Positions 7,584-16,405 of a stretch of DNA of 64,000 bases are shown in pieces; the stretch's first letter is position 1; each line of letters starts with the position of its first letter. Source of the stretch: DATAOG01 sp963782885 (GTDB lineage: Bacteria > Pseudomonadota > Alphaproteobacteria > Geminicoccales > Geminicoccaceae); assembly GCA_963782885.1 (NCBI GenBank), contig CAWALL010000040.1, forward strand, positions 62,001 through 126,000, written 5' to 3'. The position numbers were made by a program, and so were the translations under genes. The notes beneath the pieces were generated by a model, which saw only the letters and a program-made list of their open reading frames with translations, did no database searches and was not told where the DNA came from.

Positions 7584-9190
7584 TCAGGCGGCTGCGGCGG
7601 TCGTCGGCGAGGTGGCCCAGGCCCACGGGAGCAGGTCGTCGATCCGGTTGATCGGGTGGTCGGCGATGCGGGCGAGGACGGCGCGCAGGTAGGCCTCGGG
7701 GTCGAGCCCGTTGAGGACCGCGGTCTGGATCAGGGTGTAGAGGATCGCGGCGCGGCCGCCGCCACTGTCCGAGCCGGCGAACAGATAATTCTTCCTGCCC
7801 AGGGCCAGGGGCCTGATGGCGCGCTCGGCAGAATTGTTCGTCATCTCGAGCCGGCCATCTCCGGTGAACCGGACGAGCGCCTCCCAGCGGGACAGGCTGT
7901 AGCGGATCGCGACCGCGAGGCCGCTCTTGCGGCTGATGCTCGTCAGGGCGTGCTCGAGGACGTCCTTCAGGTCCGCGAGCCGCGGCAGCGTGCGTTCCTG
8001 CCTGACAGCCCGACGTTCCTCGGGCGCGCGGCCGTTGATCTCGGCCTCGATCTGGAACAGCGCGGCGATCCGCTCCAGGGCCACCTGGGCGAGCGCCGAG
8101 CCGGTGTTGGCGTGCATGTCGAACAGCTTCCTGCGGCTATGCGCCCAGCACGCGACCTCGACCAGCGGCGCCGTGCCGCTCGCGTCGGGTTCATAGAGGC
8201 CGTTGAAGCCGGCATAGCCGTCGGCGTGCAGGAAGCCGCGACAGCCGGCGAGCAGAGCCCGCGCATGCTCGCCCTTGCGGTTCGGCGAGTAGAGGTAGCT
8301 GACCGCCGGCGGGGCCGGCCCGCCCCACGGCCGCTCGTCCCGGACCAGCACCCACAATCGTCCGGTCTTGGTCTTGCCGCGTCCCGGGTCCAGCACCGGC
8401 ACCGGGGTGTCGTCGGCGTGGAGCGCGGCGCCGGCACGGACTGGCGGGTGATCGCCGCGGCAAGAGGCTCGAGCAGGAACGCCGCCTGGCCGACCCAGTC
8501 CGCCAAAGTCGAGCGCTCGAGCTCGACGCCGACCCGGCCATAGATGACGCTCTGGCGGTGGAGCGGAACATGGTCGCAATATTTGGCCACCAGGACGTGC
8601 GCGAGCAGGCTCGGCCCCGGCCGGCCGCGCTCGATCGGCAGCGACGGGGCCGGCACCTGGGTAATCGTCTCGCAGGCGCGGCAGCTCATCCTCGGCCGGA
8701 CGTGCACCACCACCTTGAAGTGCGAGGGCACGTATTCGAGCACCTCGCGCTCGTCCTCACCGAGGCGGGTCAGGCGCGTGCTGCCGCAGGCCGGGCAGGC
8801 GCGGGCCGGCGCGTGCACCACCCGCTCGCGCGGCAGATGGGCCGGCAATGGCTGGCGACCGCGAGGGCGAGCTGCGCCCCTCTTCGAGCAGGATCGATCC
8901 TCCGCAGGCCGCGCCGCCGTCGCACGCGCCTGCTCTTGGGCCGCCGCTTCCTCGAGGTCGCCGATCAGCAGCTCGAGCTGATCGATCTTCTCCGACGAGC
9001 GACCGAAGCGGGCCCGCTTCATCAGCGCGAGGGTCGCGCGCAGCTTCTCGATGTGCAGCGTCTTGGCGTGGAGCTCGGCATCCCGCGCCGCGAGCTCACG
9101 ATCCTTGCTCGCGAGCGCTTCCTGCAACGAGACTGCGAGCGCCCGTAGCGCTGCGGGATCGCAAGGCAGGAAGTCGGTTGCCGACGACAT
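7584..9190 (-). pseudogene. IS66 transposase TnpC, frameshifted
   Basis: Start MSSATDFLPCDPAALRALAV. The first part has the coiled-coil leader, the RARFGRSSEKIDQLELL segment and a zinc-binding region (CPACGSTRL, CRAC). The frame breaks near 8430-8450 and resumes as LHADDTPVPVLDPGRGK (first catalytic Asp), HADGYAGFNGLYE (second Asp) and NNSAERAIRPLALGRKNYLF (Glu). A single frameshift therefore inactivates it unless it is programmed; IS66 tnpC is not normally read by frameshifting. Confidence 0.85.
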
Positions 9191-9240
9191 GACTTCCTCT
9201 ACCAGGAAGCAACCGACCTGGCGACCAGAAGATCGTCGGC

Positions 9241-9594
9241 TCAGATCGCTGTCGGGCGCGCGGGCAGCGCCGGCGCCACCGTCCGCCGCCAGTCGATCGC
9301 CTCGAGCAGCAGCGCCAGCTGGGCCGGCGTCAGGATCAGGCCGCCGTCCACGATCGGCGGCCAGACGAACCGGCCGCGCTCCAGCCGCTTGGCAAACAAG
9401 CACAGCCCTGAACCGTCCCAGTACAGGATCTTCAAATAATCGCCGCGCTTGCTGCGGAAGCAAAACAGATGGCCCGAGAACGGGTCCGACGCGAGCACCG
9501 AGGCGACCTTGGCGCACAGGCCGTCGAAGCCGTAGCGCATGCTGACCGGCCGGCACGCGAGATGGACCTTGGTGCCGGACGCGACCTGGATCAT
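9241..9594 (-). CDS. tnpB: IS66 accessory protein TnpB
   Basis: 117 aa. It has the TnpB hallmarks MRYGFDGLCAKV, HLFCFRSKRGDYLKILYWDG and LFAKRLERGRFVWP. TnpB is needed with TnpA and TnpC for IS66 transposition, though its biochemical role is unclear. It lies 4 nt after tnpA and 50 nt before tnpC. Confidence 0.9.
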   Translation of the reverse strand: MIQVASGTKVHLACRPVSMRYGFDGLCAKVASVLASDPFSGHLFCFRSKRGDYLKILYWDGSGLCLFAKRLERGRFVWPPIVDGGLILTPAQLALLLEAIDWRRTVAPALPARPTAI

Positions 9595-9598
9595 GGGA

Positions 9599-10039
9599 TC
9601 ATGGCCACCGCTTCAGCGCGCCCAGCACCCGCGCGAGCGCTCGGCCATCGACGAACGCATCGACCCGCACCCGGGCCCCGTTCAAAAGGTCGATCTCGAT
9701 CACGCCCGCCCGGGTCTCGAGCCCCGACGGTCGCGGGGGCTCAGCCGGCCCATGCTGCCGGTTCCCGGCTTCGTCGGAATGCGCAGGCATCCTGGCGAGC
9801 AGTGCCGGCCCGCCATCACCCGCCTCGCCGACCACCCCAATCGGCACGAACTCGGGCCCCTCCAGCAACCGCCGCTCAGGCTGCCCAGCCTCCTCCTGGC
9901 GCTTCCACTTGAACAGGAGGTTGGCGTTGATATCGTGCCGCCTGGCCACCACGGACACCGAACACCCGGGCGCCCGCGTCTCCTCGACAATCCCGCGCTT
10001 CTCCTCGGCCGTCCACCGGCGCCGATCCGGTCGCCCCAT
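9599..10039 (-). CDS. tnpA: IS66 accessory protein TnpA (HTH)
   Basis: 146 aa. The N-terminal 50 residues form an IS3/IS66-type helix-turn-helix (RRRWTAEEKRGIVEE, VSVVARRHDINANLLFKWKR). The middle is a variable Pro/Gly-rich linker and the C-terminus is conserved (VDGRALARVLGALKRW). It is the first gene of the element, 120 bp from the right end. Confidence 0.88.
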   Translation of the reverse strand: MGRPDRRRWTAEEKRGIVEETRAPGCSVSVVARRHDINANLLFKWKRQEEAGQPERRLLEGPEFVPIGVVGEAGDGGPALLARMPAHSDEAGNRQHGPAEPPRPSGLETRAGVIEIDLLNGARVRVDAFVDGRALARVLGALKRWP

Positions 10040-10060
10040 CGCCCACCATCCCGCCTCCGT

Positions 10061-10090
10061 TGGTGTCCACCAAGCTCTTGGTGGACACCA
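10061..10090. repeat. Strong hairpin in the IS66 copy 1 leader
   Basis: A perfect 13-bp stem, TGGTGTCCACCAA with its complement, around the 4-nt loop GCTC. It lies between tnpA and the right inverted repeat, so it would be in the tnpA leader. It could limit transcription or translation of the transposase genes. Confidence 0.6.
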
Positions 10091-10159
10091 TCATGCCAAG
10101 AGACGAGCCTCTATCCCTCCCCGCAGCCCACGAACAGGCCCCCGAGATCGGACGCTTAC

Positions 10160-10472
10160 GGACACTCCTCTCGGGCTGGCCGGCTTCGAGGCGCTCGTGC
10201 TCGCGGTCGTACCAGCAGGCCGCATCGGTCCGGACGCAGTAGCCGACCCCCCGGGGAGGTCGCGATCGCGAACAACTCGTTGGCCCAGTCGATCGGGTTG
10301 GTCGCGAGCCAGTTCGAGCGCTGCTGATCGGTGATGCCGGCGCAGCTGGCCGGCGGTGACAGCAACGTCGGTGCCGAGCCCCCGCTCGACGATACAGGTG
10401 TCCTAACCGCCGTGCAGGTTGCCGCCGCAAACTCCGCCTGCCAGGTTGATGCCGTTGCCGCCACGGTCCTCC
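10160..10472 (-). pseudogene. S1/P1-type nuclease, internal piece
   Basis: The minus strand reads DRGGNGINLAGGVCGGNLHG, the GGNLH metal-site region of S1/P1 nucleases. An amber codon then stands where the family has Trp, followed by DTCIVERGLGTDVA. After a frameshift it reads ITDQQRSNWLATNPIDWANE and GYCVRTDAACWYDREHERLE up to the IS66. The N-terminal half is absent: the piece is fused in frame to the end of the upstream helicase. It was a zinc-dependent, normally secreted nuclease and is now dead. Confidence 0.65.
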
Positions 10473-12535
10473 TTCAGATCCTGCAGGAACTCCGAGGCCG
10501 GCTCGACGCCGGTGGCCAGGACCTGATCCCGCGCCCGGGTGCAGGCGACGTAGAGGAGATGGCGCTCGGTGTCGTAGATCTCGTCGAGCTCGGATTCGTC
10601 GCTGGCCTGCTCGATTCGGGACTCCAGCGGGATCACGTCGTCGTCGCAGGCCATGACCGCGACCGCCTTGAACTCCAGTCCCTTGGCCAGATGCATCGTG
10701 CCGATCGCAATTCGACCTTCCTCTTCCTGGGGCTTGTCGGTGAGCATCAGGAACTCCTCCCCCGCCGCCTTGACCGCCCGCCTGGCCCTGCCGAGCTGCC
10801 GCTCGGCGCGCACGAAGACACCGATCTCCTCCGGGCGCGCACCGCCTTCGACCATCGACCGGAGCCACTCGCCGACCACGGCGATCTCGCCGGCCTCATC
10901 CTCGAAGGTCCGGATGACTGGCTCGGGCCCCTCGAACACCGAGATCGTGCCGGCGCGGCTGTCCTCGTAGCCGTCGACGTCCCGGATCTGACGCGGCAGC
11001 AGCACGTCGACCCGGCGGCGGATCTGGTGTGAGGTCCGGTAGTTGACCTTCAGCGAGAACGACCGCCCGCGCACGTCGATGCCGAGCGACAGCCAGGAGA
11101 ACGGATGCTGGAAGATCCGCTGGCCGAGATCCCCGGCGAAGAACAGCCCGTCGGGATCGCCGGCCACCAGCGCCGCCAGCATGCGCAGCTGCGGCACCGA
11201 AAGGTCCTGCGCCTCGTCGGCAACCACATGGGTGAAGGGCTTTTCTTCCCTGGCCGCAACATGATCCGTCACCCGGCCCAGGATGTCGGCCCAGGTCATG
11301 ACGTTCCGGTCGCGCAAGTGCGCGCGGGCGCGCTCGAACACCGCCCAGAGCGCCTCCCGCTGCTTACCGCCGACCCGCGTCCTGCGGCCGAGGCGCGAGA
11401 TGTCGCGGTAGGCCTCCCAGCTCCTGAGCTGCCAAGCGTCGACCACGGTCTGCCACTCCGCCAGCAGAAACCGGCGGCTGAACCGCTCCTCGCCGAGTTC
11501 CCTGGCCGCGCCGATCAGCGCGCTCTCGATCTGCGCGGCCGAGGCGACGTTGGGCCGCGCGCGGAAGAACAGCTCGTACAGCCGGTATCCGATACCATCG
11601 ACATGCGCGACGGTCACCCGCGCGAGCGCCGCCGGGTCCTGGTCCAGCAGCCGCTTCAGCTTGATCTCGAGCGCGAGCGCCAGACGCCGCGAGAAGGTCG
11701 TGACCAGCACCCGCGCCGCCGGGTCGCGACGGGCCAGGCACGCCGCCCGATGCAGCGCGACCACGGTCTTGCCCGTGCCGGCCGAGCCCGCGACCCGCGC
11801 CGGCCCGCCAAAGCGGCGCTCGACCAGCTCCCGCTGCGCCGGGTGCAGAAAGACGGTCCAGCGCTCCCACGGATACTCCAGAGCCTGGCGCAGCTCGTCC
11901 ACGTTCGCCATGACCCGGAAGCGCCGCTGCGCATCGGGATGTGCGAACGCGTCCTCATGGGCCGGCAACACCTCCGCAAACTTCGGCGTCGCCCCGACCG
12001 CGAGATCGAGCAGCGCCTCCGCCGCCTCCTGCGGCAGATGCTCAGCGAGCGCGAACAACCCGTCCTCGTCGACCTCTCGGACGGCGCCCAGCCAGTCCTG
12101 CGGCACGCCATAGGAAAGCAGAATCTCGTCTGACTGATGGGCGAACAGCGGTGGCTTGGCTTCAGCCACCTGCCCTGGTTCGGCGTAGACCGGCACCTCC
12201 TCGAGCCGCTCGCGGATCTCGACCAGCTGCGCCGCCCCGGTGCGCGGATGCCGCTCGATCCGCCGCCGCTCTGCCCAGGCGTAGGCCTTGTCGTGATGAT
12301 CGACGTAGCAGAGCAGCATGCTCTGTTCCGTCTTATGGACGATCAGCCGGATATCCCGGTTCACCCGCACTGACCAGAAGCTCGGGTCCTTGGCGCGCTC
12401 GATCCGATGGAACTGCAGCCCCGGCTGCGCCGGATTCATCTGCAGATCGAAGGCTGTGGTCTTGACCGCCTTCTGGTCCTGGCCCGGCAACCGGGCTAGG
12501 CTGTCGGTGAACGTGTCGGCGATCCGGAACTCCAT
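10403..12535 (-). CDS. RelE-like domain / UvrD-family helicase fusion
   Basis: 710 aa. Residues 1-90 resemble a RelE/ParE-type toxin fold (FTDSLARLPGQDQKAVKTTA, FWSVRVNRDIRLIV, LCYVDHHDKAYAWAERRRI). From about 225 comes a superfamily 1 helicase with Walker A GSAGTGKT (about 250), Walker B VVADEAQDLS (about 440), VNYRTSHQIRR, GTMHLAKGLEFKAV and YVACTRARDQVLATGVEP. The natural end is near EFLQDL; the last 20 or so residues (DRGGNGIN to NLHGG) are read-through into the S1/P1 remnant. It follows mod on the same strand, so it was probably part of the restriction cluster or an allied defence gene. Confidence 0.85.
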   Translation of the reverse strand: MEFRIADTFTDSLARLPGQDQKAVKTTAFDLQMNPAQPGLQFHRIERAKDPSFWSVRVNRDIRLIVHKTEQSMLLCYVDHHDKAYAWAERRRIERHPRTGAAQLVEIRERLEEVPVYAEPGQVAEAKPPLFAHQSDEILLSYGVPQDWLGAVREVDEDGLFALAEHLPQEAAEALLDLAVGATPKFAEVLPAHEDAFAHPDAQRRFRVMANVDELRQALEYPWERWTVFLHPAQRELVERRFGGPARVAGSAGTGKTVVALHRAACLARRDPAARVLVTTFSRRLALALEIKLKRLLDQDPAALARVTVAHVDGIGYRLYELFFRARPNVASAAQIESALIGAARELGEERFSRRFLLAEWQTVVDAWQLRSWEAYRDISRLGRRTRVGGKQREALWAVFERARAHLRDRNVMTWADILGRVTDHVAAREEKPFTHVVADEAQDLSVPQLRMLAALVAGDPDGLFFAGDLGQRIFQHPFSWLSLGIDVRGRSFSLKVNYRTSHQIRRRVDVLLPRQIRDVDGYEDSRAGTISVFEGPEPVIRTFEDEAGEIAVVGEWLRSMVEGGARPEEIGVFVRAERQLGRARRAVKAAGEEFLMLTDKPQEEEGRIAIGTMHLAKGLEFKAVAVMACDDDVIPLESRIEQASDESELDEIYDTERHLLYVACTRARDQVLATGVEPASEFLQDLKEDRGGNGINLAGGVCGGNLHGG

Positions 12536-12548
12536 AGCGCTCGCCCGA

Positions 12549-12833
12549 CTAGTCGCGGGGCCGCACGCAACTCACTGCCGCCAGGCGCTTCGCCTTCTTT
12601 CCGCGGGTAGCGGAGCCTGATTTGCTGGCGGATGAGCTTTGTGGCCTCGCCGACGGTTTCGCCCCGCCGGCATCGCTGAACAAGAATCCCAACAGGAACC
12701 ACGTCAGCCGGGGCGTCCATCGAGCTCGACATGCAGTGGTTATCCCAGCACTGTTGAGCAATCGCGCGACGTCTGCTGGTTTACGGAATCCATTTTTAGC
12801 GTAGTCGCGGATGATCGGCCTGAGTCGGTCCAA
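12549..12833 (-). CDS. Recombinase-type HTH small protein
   Basis: 94 aa from a TTG start. Residues 1-40 (LRPIIRDYAKNGFRKPADVA, RLLNSAGITTACRARW) match the helical segment found in serine-recombinase C-terminal regions and related stand-alone proteins. The tail is Ser/Lys/Arg-rich. It lies between mod and the helicase, 13 nt before the latter. The rare start and the missing second half of the domain make a remnant possible. Confidence 0.4.
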   Translation of the reverse strand: MDRLRPIIRDYAKNGFRKPADVARLLNSAGITTACRARWTPRLTWFLLGFLFSDAGGAKPSARPQSSSASKSGSATRGKKAKRLAAVSCVRPRD

Positions 12834-12870
12834 AAAAGCGACCCTGTCCGTGGCCCCGAGATGAAAATGC

Positions 12871-12966
12871 TTATGCTCTGCGCAGAGTCAGGACGATCTC
12901 GGTCTGCGCGTAAAACTCCTCCTTCGACATCGGTTCGCGATCACGCTCATAGGCGCCTCGCTGCAT
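12871..12966 (-). CDS. 31-aa ORF after mod
   Basis: MQRGAYERDREPMSKEEFYA, then QTEIVLTLRRA and stop. An inner ATG (MSKEEFYAQ) follows a GAAGGAGGAG-like stretch that is itself inside the frame. The polar, helical composition is protein-like, but no family is recognised. It lies between mod and the HTH gene on the same strand. Confidence 0.3.
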   Translation of the reverse strand: MQRGAYERDREPMSKEEFYAQTEIVLTLRRA

Positions 12967-13336
12967 CGATTGTGAGCGGGACTTGTACATGGCTAATCCA
13001 GCGGCTAGTTGGGCACCGCAAAAACCTTCATCACCTCGTCGCCGACGTGGTTGATGACCTTGACCGCGAAGCGGCCGGTCGAGGGCTTCTCAAACGAGCG
13101 CGAGGTGGCGCGGTAGAGGGTCGCCCAGGCCTCCTCGTCGATCTCGGCCTTGAGCGTCGTCTTCAGCGCCTTGTAGGGATCGTGCGCGCCCAGGAAGTAG
13201 GCGTGCCGTACGAAGAAACTTTCCTCGTCGTAGTCGGTGTCGATGAACCAGGCGGCGATGTCGTCGGTCCCGCCCGAGCGCACCTCGCCGGTCTGCGGGT
13301 CGAAGACATCCACGCCGTGGATGGTGACTTGTGCAT

Positions 13337-13869
13337 AGTGGTCAGTGGTCAGTTGCAGCGGGAAGTCGCCCGGCTTCAGCGCCTCGATCGCCTCGACCTC
13401 CTCAGGGCCCAACCGACCACCAGCCACCAACCACTGCCCACCCCTTCTCACGGTTTCGTCCCCAGCGCCTTCGTCAGCCCCGCGAGCATGCGCCCGATCT
13501 CCGCCGCCGACGCCAGCAGGCTCTCGCCCGCTGCCGCCGGCAGATAGCCCAGCCGCTCCGCCAGAATCAGCTGCGTCTCGACCTCCGCCAGCGAGCCCTT
13601 GGCGATGCTGAGGAACTGGAGAAACTCCCTGGTCCCTCGACGCGCTGCCCCCTCCGCGATGTTCGACGGCACCGAGACCGCCGCCCTGCGTATCTGACTG
13701 GTCAGCCCGAACCTCTCGTCCGAGGGCCAAGCGCTTGAGGCGCGGTAGATCGCTTCCACCAAGTCGATTGATCGCCTCCAGACTTCCAAGTCCCGATAGC
13801 TGCGCAAGGCGCTCATACGCCACCACCATCCTTCCGCCACTGGCCACCAGCCACTGACCACTGACCACT
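13337..13869. mobile_element. 533-bp inverted-repeat unit carrying a four-helix-bundle ORF
   Basis: The plus strand begins AGTGGTCAGTGGTCAG (13337-13352) and ends with its exact complement (13854-13869). Similar degenerate GTGG/CCAC motifs border the ORF inside (13405-13440, 13830-13853). The unit lies within mod, and the Mod frame reads through it. S23/IVP-type ORFs bordered by such repeats are a recurrent but little-studied insertion type. The exact ends and any target duplication are uncertain. Confidence 0.55.
13448..13816 (-). CDS. Four-helix bundle protein (S23/IVP family)
   Basis: 122 aa, starting MSALRSYRDLEVWRRSIDLV. It has the family marks FGLTSQIRRAAVSVPSNIAE, GAARRGTREFLQFLSIAKGS and LAEVETQLILAERLGYL. 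The family was named from ORFs in 23S rRNA intervening sequences; members form small helical bundles of unknown activity. It is encoded in a different frame within mod on the same strand, inside the inverted-repeat unit. Confidence 0.88.
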   Translation of the reverse strand: MSALRSYRDLEVWRRSIDLVEAIYRASSAWPSDERFGLTSQIRRAAVSVPSNIAEGAARRGTREFLQFLSIAKGSLAEVETQLILAERLGYLPAAAGESLLASAAEIGRMLAGLTKALGTKP

Positions 13870-15952
13870 TCCACATCCGGCTCGCCGAACACCACGAACA
13901 GGTTGCCGGCGCCCGTGTTCTTGAGCTCATCCGCCATGTGCAGATCGGGGTTCATGCGCGCGCGCAGCACCGGCAGCGCCCCGAGCCGCGAGAACTCCGA
14001 GGCATGGGCGTCGTAGGCGAAGCCGCAGGCGATCAGCACGTCGAACCCCGCCTCCGCCGCCTCGCGCGCCGCGGCGATCAGGTCCGGCCGCGAGATCGTG
14101 CCGAACTCGGGCCCGATCAGAATCGCCGCCCGCTTTTCCGACTCTCCCTCCATGAATCGCCCCTCGGCGCCGACGTACTCGCCCGGCCAGGGCGAGAGGC
14201 TCGTGAAGCTGATGCGGCCCTGTTTATGCGCCTGCTGCACGCCGGCGGTGCGCAGGTGTTCGAGCACAACCTGGGAAAAATCGGCCTCGCCTTCGCGCTC
14301 GTAGGGCAGCTTGGATCTGCGCCGACGAGCGCCTTCGACCGCCTCGATCTCCTCGCCCGCCTCGTACTCGTCGCTCGGGATCACCCGGTGCGGCGAGAGG
14401 CTCTCGACCGTGAACGGCCCGGCGACGCGGACCTTGCTCCGATCCTCGTAGGGCTTGTCATAGAGCAGCTCGACATCGGCCGCCCGCGCGATCGACTCGT
14501 CGATCTCCCTCTGCCGCGCGATCCGCGCCTCCCACCAGCGCGCATGCACGTCCGTGGCGTTCGGCGGCCAATTTTTCCCCGGCTCACGCGGGATCTGCCA
14601 CTCCTCCCAGCTTTCACCGAGCGCCTCGTTGAGCGCCGCCCGCAGCGGCTCGAGCGCCGCCTGCCACTTCTCCCAGATGACGTCGATCTCGGCATTGTTC
14701 GCGATCGACTTCAACGTGATGTGTGGCACCCGCTCGTAGACGAAGCCCTGTCGGAGGTCGCCGTAGGTCGGCCCGTCGGCCGGCACCTTGCCGGTGATCT
14801 CGCCCTCCTTGCGCCGCCCGTCCTCGCTGTCGGCGAGCAGATAATAGGGATAGCGCGCGCCCATGATGCGCGCTCGCGCGAGCGCCAGCGCCACGCGGCT
14901 GGTGTCGATCGTGATCCACCGCCGCCCCCACTGCTCGGCCACGTAGGCCGTTGTACCCGAGCCGCAGGTCGGATCGAGCACCAGATCGCCTGGATCAGTC
15001 GCCATCAGAATGCAGCGCTCGACAACCTTCGAAACAGTTTGAACAACATAAATATTTGCATCTCTGTAGCCGCTCGACCCGGTATCATCCCAGTTGTTGA
15101 TGATCGGCAATACAGGAAAGTCATCGATATATCTAAGGTATCTAAGTTTTCGAGTTGCCTCATAGAGGCGATCCGATTTCGCCAGTCGCTGGAGTCCCTG
15201 CGCATTCGTCTTCCATCGCTGCTCGTAAATGCGCGACCTAAACACAAAATCGAAGACAGGGTTCGCGGACTCCAAAGCGGTGGTCTGGAGTATCTTCCAA
15301 TCTTGCGGAAGGGCATCTGGACTATCAGCCTCGTCGCTATTTAAACGACGGACTGAAAGATCTGGCAGCCGCACATGTCGATAGTCGGATCCCGCTCCGT
15401 ACTGTTTCGTGGCGTAGAGTTGTCGAAACTTGGTCGCACTCTTGTCGCGGCCATACCACAGCAAGAAATCCGTTGTTGATGGAAGAAAGTCGCTGACGAG
15501 CCCGCCTGTTTTCTTAAAAGCAATAAGATTACAAAAATTCTGTTCGCCGAAAATCTCGTCCATGAGAGCCCTTACTCGATGCATATTTTCATCGCCTATC
15601 TGGACAAAGATCGATCCTGTATCGGCCAAAAGGTCGCGGGCGACTGCCATTCGATCGCGCAGGTAGGTCAGGTATGAGTTGATGCCGTACCGCCAGGTGT
15701 CGCGGAAAGCCTTGATCTGCTCCGGCTCGCGGCTGATCTGGTCGGTCTTCCCATCCTTGACGTCGCGGGAGCGGGTGGAGACCCGCCAGTTGGAGTTGAA
15801 GCGGATGCCATAGGGCGGGTCGATGTAGATGCACTGGACCTGGCCGCGCAGGCCCTCGCGCTCGGCGAGGCTGGCCATGACCTGGTAGAACTCGAACCGC
15901 GCTTCCGTGTCCGGCAGGCCGTTGAAGTCGGCGAAGAGATCCGGTTGGAAGT

Positions 15953-16052
15953 AGTGGTCAGTGGCTGGTGGTCAGTCAACCAACCACCAACCACCAGTCA
16001 CTGACCACCGACCACTGCTGGACTGGTCACCAGCCACTCCCCACTGGCCACT
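15953..16052. repeat. MITE-like inverted repeat in mod
   Basis: The plus strand starts AGTGGTCAGTGGCTGG at 15953 and has the opposing arm CACTGACCACCGACCACT at 15998-16015, followed by further CCAC/GTGG motifs to about 16052. The arms match the ends of the 13337-13869 unit but there is no ORF between them. On the mod strand it contributes the in-frame TGA. Confidence 0.6.
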
Positions 16053-16405
16053 TCGCCGGCTCTGCCGCCGGAGGTCCTCGATGATGACCTTGGGGTGGAC
16101 CTTCTCCTGGATGTAGAGCGGCGGGGCATGGACCACGAGGTCCGACCAGTCCTGCTCGTCCTTGCCGCGCCAGACCAGCTGCGGGTCGAGATCCGAGTTG
16201 CGCTCGCGCCTCTGCCCGGGCTCGAGCGGCGTCGCCCGGGGATAGCTGATGCTCAACGGCGCCGCCCCCTTCTGCCCGGCATAGAAGGACTGCATCTCCG
16301 CGGTCGGAATGTTCCGTCGCTTGGCCTCGTCGTGGGTGAGGCTCTCGATTTCCTTGAACCGCGGCTTCGGCATACGCGCCATGGATCGTTCCCCACTCTC
16401 GAAAT

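Larger units (their letters stand above)
7529..10159 (-). mobile_element. IS66-family insertion sequence, copy 1
   Basis: 2631 bp. The ends are imperfect inverted repeats, both starting GTAAGCGTCCG. The flanking 8-mers GGACACGC (7521-7528) and GGACACTC (10160-10167) are a near-perfect target duplication, the size IS66 makes. It carries tnpA, tnpB and a frameshifted tnpC on the minus strand. It is clearly a different IS66 from copies 2 and 3. It interrupts an S1/P1 nuclease gene. Confidence 0.88.
13005..16382 (-). pseudogene. mod: Type III restriction-modification methyltransferase Mod, interrupted
   Basis: One frame runs from MARMPKPRFKEIESLTHDEA at 16382 to the stop at 13005, broken only by a TGA at 15972-15974. 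Family features: LVVHAPPLYIQEKVHPKVII, target-base motif DPPY (codon about 188), SIFVQIGDENMHRVRALMDE, and AdoMet motif DPTCGSGTT (codon about 469). This order is that of beta-class amino methyltransferases. The TGA lies inside an inserted inverted repeat (15953-16052). A second insertion (13337-13869) carries an ORF but leaves the Mod frame open. Translation could restart at 15878, just before DPPY, so a shortened product is possible. It is partner of res, 23 nt upstream. Confidence 0.85.

Noticed and set aside
13338..16052. CRISPR array suggested by repeated GTGGTCAGTGG/CCACTGACCAC motifs
   Set aside because: The motifs are irregular, inverted and without even spacers, and no cas genes are present.
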